Origin: Membranipora membranacea | Taxonomy: Eukaryota > Bryozoa > Gymnolaemata > Cheilostomatida > Membraniporidae | DNA: 64,000 bases | Reading direction: 5' to 3' | Assembly (NCBI GenBank): GCA_914767715.1 | Contig: OU612067.1 | Span: 9,488,001 to 9,552,000 of the forward strand | In this document: positions 38,098-50,290 of the stretch, piece after piece | How the letters are laid out: each line of letters starts with the position of its first letter | How positions within the stretch are numbered: the stretch's first letter is position 1 | Position numbers and translations under genes: made by a program | The notes under the pieces: model-generated | What the model was told of the DNA's origin: nothing | What the model saw: the letters and a program-made list of their open reading frames with translations, nothing else | Database searches by the model: none

Positions 38098-41000
38098 TCA
38101 CTTTGGTGTATAATAAAGTTCAAAGAAAACTTTATGAATACAGCGGCCCTCTTTCAGTCGTCTTCCCTGCCTCATAACAAAGCAGCAAGTCTGGTAAGGT
38201 CTACAGTCATATTCATCATCACATCTTCTACAGAGCCTAAAGTTGGTAAATAGCCTGATCGCTGCTGGGCACTGTCTAAGCTGAGTCACTGGCTGGGGCA
38301 CAGGAGCTGTTGTCTCTTCTACACCAATATTAACACTAGGGATCTCAACCACCAATGGTGTTGTCTCTTCTACTACAGTATTGTCTCTAGGAATCTCAAC
38401 CACCAATGGGGTTGGCGCTGGTACATTGGTTATCTCTGAGGTTTGTATTGAGTTAACTTGTATTGTTGATGCTGGTACAGGAAGGATTTCCTCTGTTGCT
38501 GTTGTTGCAGGTTTCGTTGTTGGGGTTTGTGTAGGTGATGACACCACTGTCAATGTGGAGGTGGGTTTGGTTGTCGGGTCTGGGGAGGGTGACGATACTT
38601 CTATTGTTCTGGTTGTGGGCTCTGTTGTTTGCGCTGTTGGTAACTTTGAGACCTCCACTAGCGTTGAATTTGACCCTCCTATTAAGAGTGCCACAACAGA
38701 TTCTAATAATAAAAATGTATATTAGGATCAAAATTTCATCAATAGCCTATAATTATAAAGCTTGTGAGCTTTGTGTTTATCATGCTGTGGGAGGTGATAA
38801 CTCTAAATTCAATTTGTAAAATATCTGTGGAATTGACGACGGTGGAGTTATATTGCAAAAGAAGTGTATCATTATTTTGGGTAACCCAATTTTCAAGTCA
38901 AGCCATCTATTCAAACATGATTAATCAATAAATATTATACTGCTCTGAATGTGAGACTATTTTGTTGCCAAAGAAACTAAGCTTTAGTTCCCTGTTGTCA
39001 TCCTCCCTCCATTGTTCGGTTTCTAGTTTGTCTATTTCTTCTCAGCAGTTTTTTGAAGCTTAAACTACACTATATGGAAATCTTTATAAATAAAATAGGA
39101 ACGCGGAATGCCAATAAATGCGTTTGAGGTTATGTTATGACACCAATGTTGACCGATTTAGACATGACACCCTCCCTATTTCCTGTTCTAGTTACAGCAG
39201 AGACACTTTTCTATGAATGAGACGATACTAGCAATGAATTTGATAACTAGGCGAGTAAATCTTCAACATTGGCCTCAATAAAGATTAGTGTGTCAGGCTA
39301 AGTTTAGATGTACCTGGACAGGTGCATGGACAGTTGGTGATATCATTGATCAGTCTGTATCCCGGATCCTGCTCTAATTTTATACAGTCGGCCTCAGAGC
39401 AACGTCCTATCTCTGCAGGGCAATCTGTAACAGGATGAAGGGCTATAATCTATTCGTTTCACAGGCTTTTTCCTACAATCAACCATCATAAATTAGTATA
39501 TGTCCCTTTGTTGATTGGCTTATCATGTTTTAAATAGCATGGAAGGAATAAATTGACGGCAAGGGTAAGTCTGTATCAGTGTGGGTAGCGTTTCAAAGGG
39601 ATACGAGAGTAATATTAAGATATCATGTTTCGCTGGTGGCCTTCTTCTCAATTATTGTGTCATTGGAGATTAGAGAAAGTTCCTGTCATTCATTTACATC
39701 TGGTACCAGTGTCTGCCAGGAAAGATAGGGTCGTTAAAGGACTGTAATTATTTCCAGTGCTAACATGTGCAGAACATCTGATACAACTGATATATTTTTA
39801 ATGATCTGCGTATAATCGGTTCTTGCACAGCTAGTGATTTAATCACAGAGTAAGGATAAATCCTTACTCTGTGGTTTAATCATCTTGACATTTGGTTAAT
39901 TTGGTCTGGTCCTAGAGGGCAGGTAAGGGGCGTCTATCCTCCTCCATCTATACCTTAGTACATTTGACATAACTCAAGGAAATTTCAACCATCATTATTT
40001 GGGAAGCTATAACCAACAGGAAAAGTTGGGCATTAGGAATAAGCTCTCGCCCAATAGAAAATCGTGAACTTTAGACCAAGCCTATTAATTTCAATTTCAA
40101 CTTTACAGCATGAGTGAGGAATTTCATCCTTGGCAAAGAAAATTTTCATGAACATTTATTTTAATAACTTCTGTTTCCATACAAGATTTCTGCCAGCTGT
40201 ATACATGCCAAGGTAATGTTCAAACATAGATATGTCAACTCCTTAAAAAATTTGAGGAATTCAAATGTACCATTCCCCTTGTGGTATTTTTATAGTTTCT
40301 GACTGACTATAACTGGGAGGATCAAGAAAGCCAAGATTCTTTATGTATCTATATATATTAGATCTAGATGTAAAATATGAGGCTACCATTGGGTAAGACA
40401 GGACATAAATTATGATAAATATGGATGCATATTTTGTACAAGGTTGTGCTAGGTTGCAGACCTTAAATCTCCTATTTGATGACAATTTTTAGCTATTAAC
40501 TTGATAAGTTATCTTCAGCATTTACATCAAACACATGGGAAGCAGAGAAATATAAAGAATCGCTTGGAAGTCTATTTTATGTGCTTGCTCATCATGCACC
40601 GCAATGTAAAAGGCATCGGTGAAATGAAATCACATACATGCAATATCGAGGTCGCAGGTTCTAAAACCTGCCCTGTGTGATTTAAGCCTTTCTTGACAAG
40701 TTTCGTTGTGGGGGAGGGTAATGTTGGTTCCCCTCTACAACAAAGATTGTCAAGACAGGCTATGGTGCCTTCTGCGTCAACATAATTGATAGATTCGGAC
40801 CACCCTACCTCTAACACCATAAAAGCTTCCTGCTATGGTAACAAACAGATATATTCATGACGGACTGATAATTGGCAGGAAAATTTGATATGGGTTAGAA
40901 GGAACCTGTCAAATTTCTGCAAACTCATTGACTAATCTGCTAAACATTTGTTTACCATGTGACAGTTACCGGTGATGGTTTGCTATATAAATTGGTACTG

Positions 41001-44000
41001 GCGGATTAATAAAGTTCGATGCTAGGTCAAACAACGCTTTGCTGATCAGGTGATCCACAGATTACAGACTTAGGACACTCCATGAATAGATAATCTGATA
41101 AATGGATTTGTGGTTTAAAATCAATAGAGATAAAGTAGACAACTCTTTGTTTACAAATTGGGGACTCAGTGCTGAGACCATAATAGGGTTTGGAATCAAC
41201 CCGTCTCAATTTTTAGCTTGGTAACCTTTATAAAGTGAGCAATAGACCATTGCAGGGCTATATGTACGTACCGCTAAAACATCCACAGGTAGCACATCCT
41301 TCTTTGTTTGTTCTCCAGTTATTTTCACCACAGTCTTTTCGACATTCTCCTTCAGGGACCGGACAGTTTGGAAGCTGTGGAGGTGCTGTAAATAGGAGAG
41401 AGATTATCATCTTTGAAGCCAAATACAGGTATTGAGATCCATAGTAGTTATGCCGCAACCTACAGCCATGCCCACTACTCTTGATATCGAAGAAGCAGAG
41501 GGGGATCTTTTTACTTTGTGCGGGGTGTGCAAACACACAGTGGACCTCCGGTATTTTTTTTCCCATTCCTAGGATGAATGGTGTGCCACCAGTACCAAAT
41601 CAGGAATTACTGCTGGCACCGGGCATTGGACCTGGACCTCAGAGATCCCAACCCTGTAACCATTAGACCACTCCGGACTAGGAGAGAGATAATAAATAAG
41701 AATTTCACAGCACCAATGTATTTTAATCAACAAGTGTATGGTTGCCCAGAAAAAAACAAAGTCTTCAGGTCTCACGCTTAGAAAATATTATTCAATGCAA
41801 ATGTAAACTTTGAGAGTAAGGCTGAAAATCCATCAAATAGGTCTGATCCAATGTTTATTTTGTAAAAAGAATTTCTATCAAAAATTTTGTAAGATAGCCA
41901 TTAGCTGCCCCTATAGATACATCACATCTTTCTCTTTCATTTGTAATGACCAAACACTGATCTGTTTGGAAATCATACCAGGTTGATCATGTTGGTGAAA
42001 AAAAACGGGTATGGCAAAATCACAAGGGCATATCAGCTGAGCGCCAGCTCCTTCCTCTTATTTGCGCCCAAAATGGAATAGTGTACAATTACAATCATTT
42101 GCACAGGAAGGCCCTAATTTCAAGGTCAGCTCTTCTCGATCTATCAATCAGTTGTCATGAGTCATGGTGCTGAGGACCAGTCAAGTGAATTTTAATCTTT
42201 AAAAGCATAAAAGCTTGGACCTGGAAGTCATTAAATTTAACTTGAGTTTATTATATATTCAATATAATTAGACAGGCAGTTCCTAGTGGTGCCCATTTTA
42301 TTGCTTTTCTGGGGACTGAAAGTCTCTATAATTTAATTTTGTGGTTTTCGTCAAAATTGAGCTAGTTTTCTGAGGTCGATCCTTTCTGTATTACTATCCA
42401 GTTGGTAAACTTGAACCGAAGAACTTACCAATGAGATGTCCACATGGACACCCTTCCTTTGGACATCCAGCTTCATCGGTTTGAAAAGTTTGATTACAGA
42501 AAACTAGGAAGATGTTACATGCGTCTCTGTTTTCACAGCTCTCTGGAAATGGGTTAACTGGTGGAACAACATCTGAAAAAGAACGAGTCAAACCAGGTTA
42601 GATAAGATAAGAATCTATTGCAACTTTCACAGAAACCATGGGGTTTATAATGGAGCAGTTTTACATGACTTAAAGGTAGAATCGGATTATGCACGAGACG
42701 TCCATTAGAATGAAACTCAGACACAACTTATAAAATTGATGAATACTCATACACAAATTAAGTTTGAATGGGTGAATTTAAAAACAAGGGCAGATTTCAG
42801 TTACAAACATCACAACAACAATGTGATTCAACCAAATAAGGTTTTTCTGATTCCTATTGCCGCATAAAAGACTTTCTGGCGAATATTGGAACAAACAGGG
42901 GACAAGTTAGGACACAGTAATCATTGCTAGATAGAATTTGGCCATGTATTGCTTAAGGTCATTACATTTAAGGCTTCAGTTAGTTTGTGGATCATTATTA
43001 TTGTGTCATAGTTTTCAGGGCCGTAGTTTAGAAAAATTGTAGGGGAGGCAAAAATCCGAGGGGGTTCAAAGCATCACTACAGAGGTAGGCTGAGCCCCTC
43101 CAAAGCAGTTTAAAGTATGTGAATAGCAAATGAAAATCAAAAGGGAGCTGATTATTCATTTATAATGTTTAAGGTCACTTTATTCACGTCTCTCCCTGCC
43201 TCCCCTAAAACAACAGGCCTGTTTTTTTTAAAGTCATTTCTGATGCTTGCGTCGTGCTGGAATTGGTTTGGCTCCTGGAACTACAGTGCTCCTGAAACAT
43301 TAAGTGTAGTATTACAAAATGTGTCTAGCTAATTATTATTTAATTCAGATTTCCTGTTTCGCCTTACTATTTTATCTCTATCTCCGTTTTTTTTTCATTC
43401 AATTCTATAAGCTATCCTACCACCTCAATTAAACTTTGATTTAATAATTGCGATACTAATGGTGATTACCATCACAAGGGATTAATCCCTATTAATCCTG
43501 TACTGATCTGCACACAGTTCTCACTGGTACAAACACACATTGTGACTGTGTGAACATAGCCTTGTAATCTTCAAAGTTAATCTCAGATCCACACAACAAA
43601 CCCACATTTAATTTTGATCTCATTATTTTTCACGGGGACAAGACATTACTTGTCACCATAGACTTAATTATTAAGTCTATGGTGTCACGCAATACAGCAA
43701 CAAATTATGTGCTAATCTTCCAAAAAGAGCAAGGTGTTGAAAAAGGGTGTGTTATTTATGTAGGATTAAAAATTTATGTTTGTGTTCAATCTCGAAACGA
43801 AATTGAGTGGTTTAATCATTGGGTTGTCAAAACACAAATAGTGGTATAGTCTGTTATTCACACTATACACATCCTTTTTTCAGAATGGTGTATAAAATAT
43901 CAATGAAGTTTGACCGTATATGGTCAATTTGGAAAAAAGTGCCTTGAATTCAAACAATGAACCAGTTTAGTAGAGTCGAAAGGGGGTTTTGGTTTGATGA

Positions 44001-44664
44001 TTTTACAACAGTAGTACTTACTACTGACGGACAATGCCAACCAATATTAAATATGACTTACTACATGGGCAGTCGGACATTGGACATCCCGTCGCATCAA
44101 GGATTGGCTGCTGGCACCCTTTCTCTTCACATGTAGGCTGGTGGACACATACCTGCTCCATCGATATTACAGCTGTCAGGAAAGAGAGAAATATATACTA
44201 AGTCTCAATGATATGATTACGCTATGACAATTATGACAGTAGTAGAGACATTGTCGCATTGTCACATTGTCACATTGTCACATTGTCACATTGTCACATT
44301 GTCACATTGTCACATTGTCGTATTGTAAAACTGTCACACTGTTCCATTGTCTCAATGCAAGTATTTCTTTTGCTTAAAGATTCTGTTTTTGCTCTGTCGC
44401 TTTACAGCAAATCTGTATGGCAATAGATGAGTTGACGCCGTTGTTTGGTTTTGGAGCTCTATAATTCACTTTCACCGTGCAACAGAACATTCATCAAAAG
44501 AATAATCGGTAATGCTGACAATGTTGTCCGACGTTGAGTTTTTTAAAAAGCCTTCCTATACTACTGCTAAAGCCAAACTAAGATTGTATGCATCTCGACT
44601 ATTGAATTTATTTCTTACCTGGGATAGAGCAATGTAAAGCGATCAACAAATATATGAAATCCAT
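38098..44664 (-). CDS. Secreted antistasin-repeat / Thr-Pro stalk / WAP-like protein
   Basis: Six coding exons on the minus strand: 44664-44619, 44172-44062, 42572-42429, 41385-41272, 39424-39314 and 38702-38098. They total 1131 bases, or 376 aa. Every internal junction is phase 1, the hallmark of shuffled extracellular modules. Residues 1-15 (MDFIYLLIALHCSIP) form most of the signal peptide. Four exons then each encode one cysteine-rich repeat of antistasin type: VCVHQPTCEEKGC...GCPMSDCPC, CENRDAC...GCPKEGCPC, CPVPEGECRKDC...GCATCGCF and CPAEIGRCSEADC...NCPCTCP. Residues about 190-318 are Thr/Pro/Ser-rich and mucin-like. The C-terminus (about 320-365) has a WAP-like CRRCDDEYDCRPYQTCC core. 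Antistasin and WAP modules commonly inhibit serine proteases, so an extracellular inhibitor or matrix role is likely. The reactive-site residue cannot be fixed by eye. Confidence 0.82.
39836..39881. repeat. Near-perfect hairpin
   Basis: GATTTAATCACAGAGTAAGG pairs with CCTTACTCTGTGGTTTAATC, with two mismatches. It lies in the intron before exon 5 of the antistasin/WAP gene, or about 450 bases from its edge. Confidence 0.65.
40670..40775. mobile_element. Palindromic element of the TTGTCAAGACAGGCTA family
   Basis: Arms CTTGACAAGTTTCGTTGT and ACAACAAAGATTGTCAAG flank a GGGGGAGGG...CCCCT centre. It shares an exact 16-mer with the elements at about 10320 and 22000. It lies in an intron of the antistasin/WAP gene. 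Confidence 0.6.
41480..41680 (-). mobile_element. tRNA-derived SINE, copy 1
   Basis: On the minus strand, GAGTGGTCTAATGGTTACAG resembles an A box and AGGTCCAATGCCCGG a B box. The body contains CACAGTGGACCTCCGGTATT, which recurs almost exactly at 46700-46735, so the two loci are copies of one family. Confidence 0.6.
43654..43684. repeat. Near-perfect palindrome
   Basis: CACCATAGACTTAAT and ATTAAGTCTATGGTG are complementary arms with almost no spacer. A related CATAGACTTAATAAGTCT occurs near 63866. Confidence 0.7.
44249..44321. repeat. 8-bp microsatellite (ATTGTCAC)n
   Basis: Roughly nine tandem copies of ATTGTCAC decay at the right edge into CATTGTCG and CTGTCACA variants. Confidence 0.85.
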
Positions 44665-45455
44665 ATCCAAAGACTTGTTCAAACAGCTCTTCAAGAAGAC
44701 CAACCAGTAACGACCTAACCCTCTCAGTAGATAATTGTCGCTGCATTAAACTTAGCTTACAGACTTACTTTATTACCCCCATTCCAAGCATCCGAACCAA
44801 CTCTAGGCTATTCCACCAATGATATCGTGTCAATTATAAACTCCAATAACTCATTGGATAATTGCTTTTGATGACAATCAAGTTTTCTGTGATGTTTGGA
44901 GGTTTGCACAGCGAGGTACAGGCTCCATTTGAGACATTCTTCTGCGAATGGCTTCTCCTCTTGAAGATTAGCGTGTGTGTGAATTTTGATCTAATGGTAA
45001 CGGTTATGATTAATGTGTTCAGTTTTTATTCTTAGGTTTTCTGTGCAGATGATTTCTGGCCTGTTTAGCGTTGTGCAACCAGCCGTGATTCCCTGAACGT
45101 TCTGTAAATATTTGTAAAGCTGGATGCATCGATCACACAGCGTATTCAAAGCTGTCAATCAGGGAGGTTTACCTGAGTTTCTGCTGGTTGTTGGCAGACC
45201 TATGCAAATGGGTTAACATTTTATAATAATCTACCTGGTATATAGGGTAATAAAAACTATAATTGTAGGCGGTTGATTCATACTTGAAAGATTTTTTTGT
45301 ATATAGTGTAGTAGTAATTATAACGGATCAAATATACCATGTAGCACAACATTAAACTCAACCAATGACATAATAATAGTTGAAATGGAAAAACTTCTCT
45401 ACATTTTCTATTGTGAGATTTTGATAGGTTTAACGGTTTAACCTCACAATGATGA

Positions 45456-45830
45456 CGGGTTCTGGAAAATGCGGAAAATCAGTTTCATCGTGATCATTTT
45501 CGAAAACGCGGAAAACGATTTTCCGCGGTTTCCAAAAATGAAAAAACCTTAAATTCAGGCCGTTTAAAGATGGAGATGATATCTTAATGGGTTACAGTTC
45601 ATTTTCTATGCATTGAGATCAATTTTTGAGGAAAAAAATATTTTCCGCATTTTCCAAAAAAATTATTTTTATCACTTGATTTTTACCAAAAAAACTCATA
45701 TGATACAGTGGTGATTTCTCAATGTCTTACCAGGAGTTTTTTTTAGCATCATCAGAAAATTCAATGTGAAAAACGATTTTCCGCGTTTTCAAAAATTTCG
45801 ATTCCGATTTTCTGCGTTTTCCAGAACCCG
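45456..45830. mobile_element. MITE with long terminal inverted repeats
   Basis: The ends CGGGTTCTGGAAAATGCGGA and its complement (GCGTTTTCCAGAACCCG) face inward over 375 bases. Internal copies of AACGATTTTCCGCG and GCGGAAAACG make it self-complementary throughout. It has no coding capacity. Possible flanking AAT(G/A)ATG target duplication. Confidence 0.7.
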
Positions 45831-46659
45831 CAATAATGATAGGTTTCAAATAAGTTTTCCTTACATTTTCTGGTGTTATAATAAGAGCACTCAGAAGAGA
45901 TCAACACTAGATTGGTAGCTGATCTTACTGGTGAAAACCCACCTGCAGATCATGAGCAAGAGCTAGCACCGGTCCACCCTTTCTAAAACAATTATAATGC
46001 CATTAGTTTGCAAAATACCCCCAAAAATCTGCATAACAATTTATTTGTACTGCAGTTGTTTGCTTAAATTATGTATATGTTTTAACTTTTAGGGTATACC
46101 GTCACCAAAAACTGGTTTTGCGATGGAAATAGCAAACAGCTGGTACCAAAACTACTTATATCATCGTGACGTCTTTCTATCTGCCCTAAAACTTGGCTCA
46201 CATGTTCGATTGTTGTTATAAAAGTAATGTAACTGCGTATATTGTGGCCCACCAGCCAAGAGATATTGCCAAAATTGTACAAATTGAGCACTCAAGAAAT
46301 TACGAAGCAATTGCAGTTCTGGCATATTGCCAGGAGGAAATTTAGGAAATTATAATGGGTTTTAAAATATGGTACCAATACCGAACCAGCATTATCAAAA
46401 TAGTTTGAATTTTTTTACACACGGTAACCATACTTAACAATATGGCAATACTAGTGGCTGCCAATCGTAACGAAGCTAAGTTCCGTGATCAATTCCCACA
46501 AGAAATGAGACCTGCGTGTGAGCGTAATCTCACATGATATCCTTGTCTTAGTGTCAAAGTATCCAATACGGAGAGAGTTATCCCCTCTAGAATACAGCTG
46601 CTAGAACTCATGGTACTCAAGCTATGTGTTACACCCTTGTCCACCACATATTTGGAAAC

Positions 46660-46810
46660 GCTTTATATTCATGAGGCCGAGGGAGAGATTTCTACTGCAT
46701 CTGTGCAAACACTCAGTGGACCTCCGGTATTTTTAGTCCCGTTTCGCAGAGACATGTCCCAAATCAAGAATGACCGCAGGTGCTTGGACCTCACAGATAA
46801 CATTCTTGTT
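46660..46810 (-). mobile_element. SINE relative, copy 2
   Basis: Shares CTCAGTGGACCTCCGGTATT and CCAAATCAAGAATGAC...TGGACCTCA with 41500-41640. It is more diverged at the tRNA-like end. Confidence 0.5.
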
Positions 46811-48909
46811 ATTATCGGTCATTGCTATAAGGAAAAACATCCAGAGCCCAAAGTGATGCAATTTTAATATAATATGGTTGATAAACCTTTTGTATGGGTT
46901 TCAGTATAATAGTTTCAAGGATTCTCAATATACTTTTAATATAATTGTTTTATTTATGTAGCGGACTTAGAACAAAACACCGAAAGAATATGTTAGCAAA
47001 ATTGAAGGACACATGTCTTGATGAGCTAGAACAAGTTTGATCCAATTTCACGTTGCGGTTGTTCCCATTCTGCTGGTAATCCGTCAGCGGCTTGAAGGGA
47101 CAACTCCGAATGCAGGGGGATTGGAGCATATCTGGTCTAATAGTCAAATTATGTGCAGAGTTCTCACAGGGCCTCTCAAATACCAAGACTCAAACACTGC
47201 AATTCCATTGTACAGCAAGGTGCTTCCTACCTGACAACCAATGTTTGTGAGCTGTAATGTACTGTAATTTTGTGCTTCGGTTTTCTAATTTCATGGAACG
47301 GTTTCAAAAACTCGTAATTAACAAGCAGTTATGTTGTCGATTAAAATAAATTTTCAAACCGAGGGTTTCAGCATATCATAAATTAGTTAATACTTGATGG
47401 CCTGAATTCCAGACAAATTATTTTCCTGTACAGTAAAAATCTAGTTACCACCAGTCTACAAGGAATGTATTTCTTAAGCTTCAGCTTAGCTGCACACCAG
47501 GTACAGGTCGACATGGTACTCGGACAAACCCATAGACAATGGACATTCTTCAGATGATGATCCTATGTTATCACATAAACATGTGTCCTTGACTTTTTGA
47601 TGACCATCGGGAAGTCATAATAACATCGTCTCCGTCCAGCTGCAGTCGCAGTCACTTTAACATCACAAAGTCATGATATATCCCTCCTTACTCTTTGATG
47701 ACATGTTTCATCCTGTTTAAAAAATAGCTACACCATTAATCATTTGTAGTGCTATGACATTTCAAGTGAGGCATTTGGATAAACCACCCGCTACCACCTA
47801 GAAATATGGATATTATTGTAATGTTTCCTCATCTTGTAGATGTACACCCTGGGTAAACCAGTGGTGTGTGGATGTCACATCGCTTTTTGGTCTAATTTGG
47901 GAAACTCAGTATGAAATATGACATGTGCATGTCATAATTATGCTAATGTTGAATAGTTTGGAGTATCAGTGAAGGAAATAAATAGCTATTGAGGTTGGAG
48001 ATTCCTGTATAGGGGGTCATAAATTTGAGTAGCCTAGCATTTCCTGTGTCCAGGATTTAATCTGATGTGTGCCCGGGAGAGTGTTTTTGCAATAATGAGC
48101 AAAAATGCTCTATATTAATGCCAGGAATGTGTCAGCTTTAGTTTAATTGGTCTGAATTGCACCAATTGTGGTTGATGATCAAAGCGACCCTACATAGATT
48201 TAGCATTATCCTAGATGGCGTCCTTAAAATGTTGAAATCCAACTGATACAAAATTAATACAGCACAATAATTAATCTGCAAAAAAAATCCAACCAGTTGT
48301 TTGATATACAGAAGCATCGTTACAGCGAGTTGGCTGGCACCTGTACTTAATTCCTGTACCATGCATAGCTAGCATCTTAGTCAGATATTGAGATTGTGAT
48401 CCAAAGCAGTGATGGTGATACGACCAGGATCGGAGTGAACCATGGTACAGGACTACACAACTCAGTACAAGCTATGTGCCAGATGAGCCATAACTCATCG
48501 CGACAAGTCATTCATGTGAGCCATATTCCATAATACGTCAATTATACACAGTGGCACAAATCAGTTAATTGTAAATCAATGCAGATCTGACGATGTCTAA
48601 CGCCAATCTGGAACATCAAGAAATATGGCTGACAGATACAGCAGAAGAGGATATGATTTTTTTATTCGCATTCACAGTTTGGATGAGTGGATTGGATAAA
48701 AAAATTCTTCATATTTGTCTGTTTTATCAGATTTGTAAGAGTAATTTGACACGCTGTTAAAAAAACAATGACAACACCAGGCACTCTCACTCCATCTGAA
48801 TGGAAATTTTTTTTGTTATTTTCAGCAATATTAATAAAAACCGTGGCAAAATATAGCATAAATAAAACAAAGTAGTTTATAAGTTACCTGCCCCTTTTTT
48901 TCTCGTTAG

Positions 48910-49130
48910 GAAAATTAAATCCACCACTGCCTGATGCCAAGCTGTCACTGAAGACGAAGACAGGTGAGGTATAATGAGACACTATGGTATTTATTTCAAT
49001 TAAAATAAAATAAAGGTAAATCAAATGATATGACACTGGCACGTCTTAGCTGTGGCAGTGACAGCTGGGCCGTGTTCTTGTCACAGATGTTTCTTCTCTT
49101 GCAGAAAAAAACATCGCTGTTGTACATTGA
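48910..49130 (+). CDS. Possible terminal exon pair of an unrecognised gene
   Basis: TTTTTTTCTCGTTAG precedes about 53 open bases (KLNPPLPDAKLSLKTKT) that end at ACAG|GTGAGG in phase 1. A second acceptor, TTCTCTTGCAG at about 49104, then continues in phase as EKNIAVVH followed by TGA. Both sites are good and the joint frame stays open. I found no upstream exons, so the gene, if real, starts to the left within 45-48.9 kb or beyond. No family recognised. Confidence 0.3.
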
Positions 49131-50039
49131 TATGAATTCATGGATTGGAAGTATAAGATACACAGTGTGGCAATATGAATTTGTATTTCATTGATTATTT
49201 TTCACAAAATCATCAATATCAATAAAGACAGTTTACAAAAACATTGCTGTTGTATATCAAACTGCACTAGCTGATGGTAATGAAGAAACAAAGTTCGCAT
49301 TAGTCACACCTGAGGCCCCAAACCAGATGGCCCTTTTTGTGTCCACTCGTTCCGCAATATAAACAATCCCCGTTCCTCCACCTGCTAGACCAATTCAAAT
49401 CAAATGGTTGGTTAGAATTTTTAGAAATCTTTATTTCTCGGGAATGTGAGTATCGCTTTAGTAAGTTTTTTTCTCATTTGGTTAATATTTAACTGTAGCC
49501 TTCCTCCAGCTTCATTCCTAGTAAGTAAGTAAGAAAAAAAATTAAAAATGCCATTGACAAAATTAAAGGTGTAATTTAGCAACAGCATCCTTCACAATTT
49601 TGAGGACCATATTTATTTATCGTTTGCGGAAGTTCTAGATTTTCAATGAAAATGTGAGAAATCTAATGAAATGCTGACAAAACAATATATCCACATTTGA
49701 GGCTAAAATACATTTTATTAAGTCTTAAATATTTGTCACTCAGATATTAATATTTACTCAAATTAAAAATTATATGAAGGGGATTATATTGATGTTAAAT
49801 AGTAGGCCTACAGACATATTTTCTAATATTTGATAATTTTGATATTTCACTCGCCATTATAAGACAAGATTCTAGGAGTACAGATTGACATTCACCATAA
49901 TTTTTCTTGACACTTATAGACTGAATTATATTTACAGTTGTAACTTAAGGTTTTTTATTTCACCAACTGATGCTTCAAGCATGAACACATATGGTTCGTT
50001 ATTTTATTACAGTAATAATGAGCTTATTTATATACCCCT

Positions 50040-50290
50040 TCACATAATCCAGAATGGGTAAATTCTAAGTGGTAAATGCTACACCGTTACCGCCTGGCCC
50101 CTTGATCTAAGCACTCCATAGCCAGCTCTGGCCAATGAGAACTCACATCGGAAAAAGTACTTGTACCCATTGGAGCACCCTACCGAACTCGGCATCTTAG
50201 GTAACACCAAGTGGCCATGCCCGGTGAACCTGGTCTTCAGATCAATGATTCAACCCGCTAACCAAACCACTAAGCTAACCTGATAACCTG
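50040..50290 (-). mobile_element. tRNA-derived SINE, family B copy 1
   Basis: On the minus strand, GGTTAGCTTAGTGGTTTGGT resembles an A box and CAGGTTCACCGGGC a B box. The body shares GGAGCACCCTACCGAACTCG-type sequence with the copy at 51490-51680. Confidence 0.6.

Larger units (their letters stand above)
44665..48909. other. Repeat-rich stretch without a recognised gene
   Basis: Contains the TIR element 45456-45830 and a SINE relative at about 46660-46810. Open frames at 46610-46867, 46950-47186 and 48138-48362 lack splice context. The first overlaps the SINE copy and is not a gene. Confidence 0.4.

Noticed and set aside
46610-46867. 85-codon plus frame
   Set aside because: Overlaps a SINE copy on the opposite strand.
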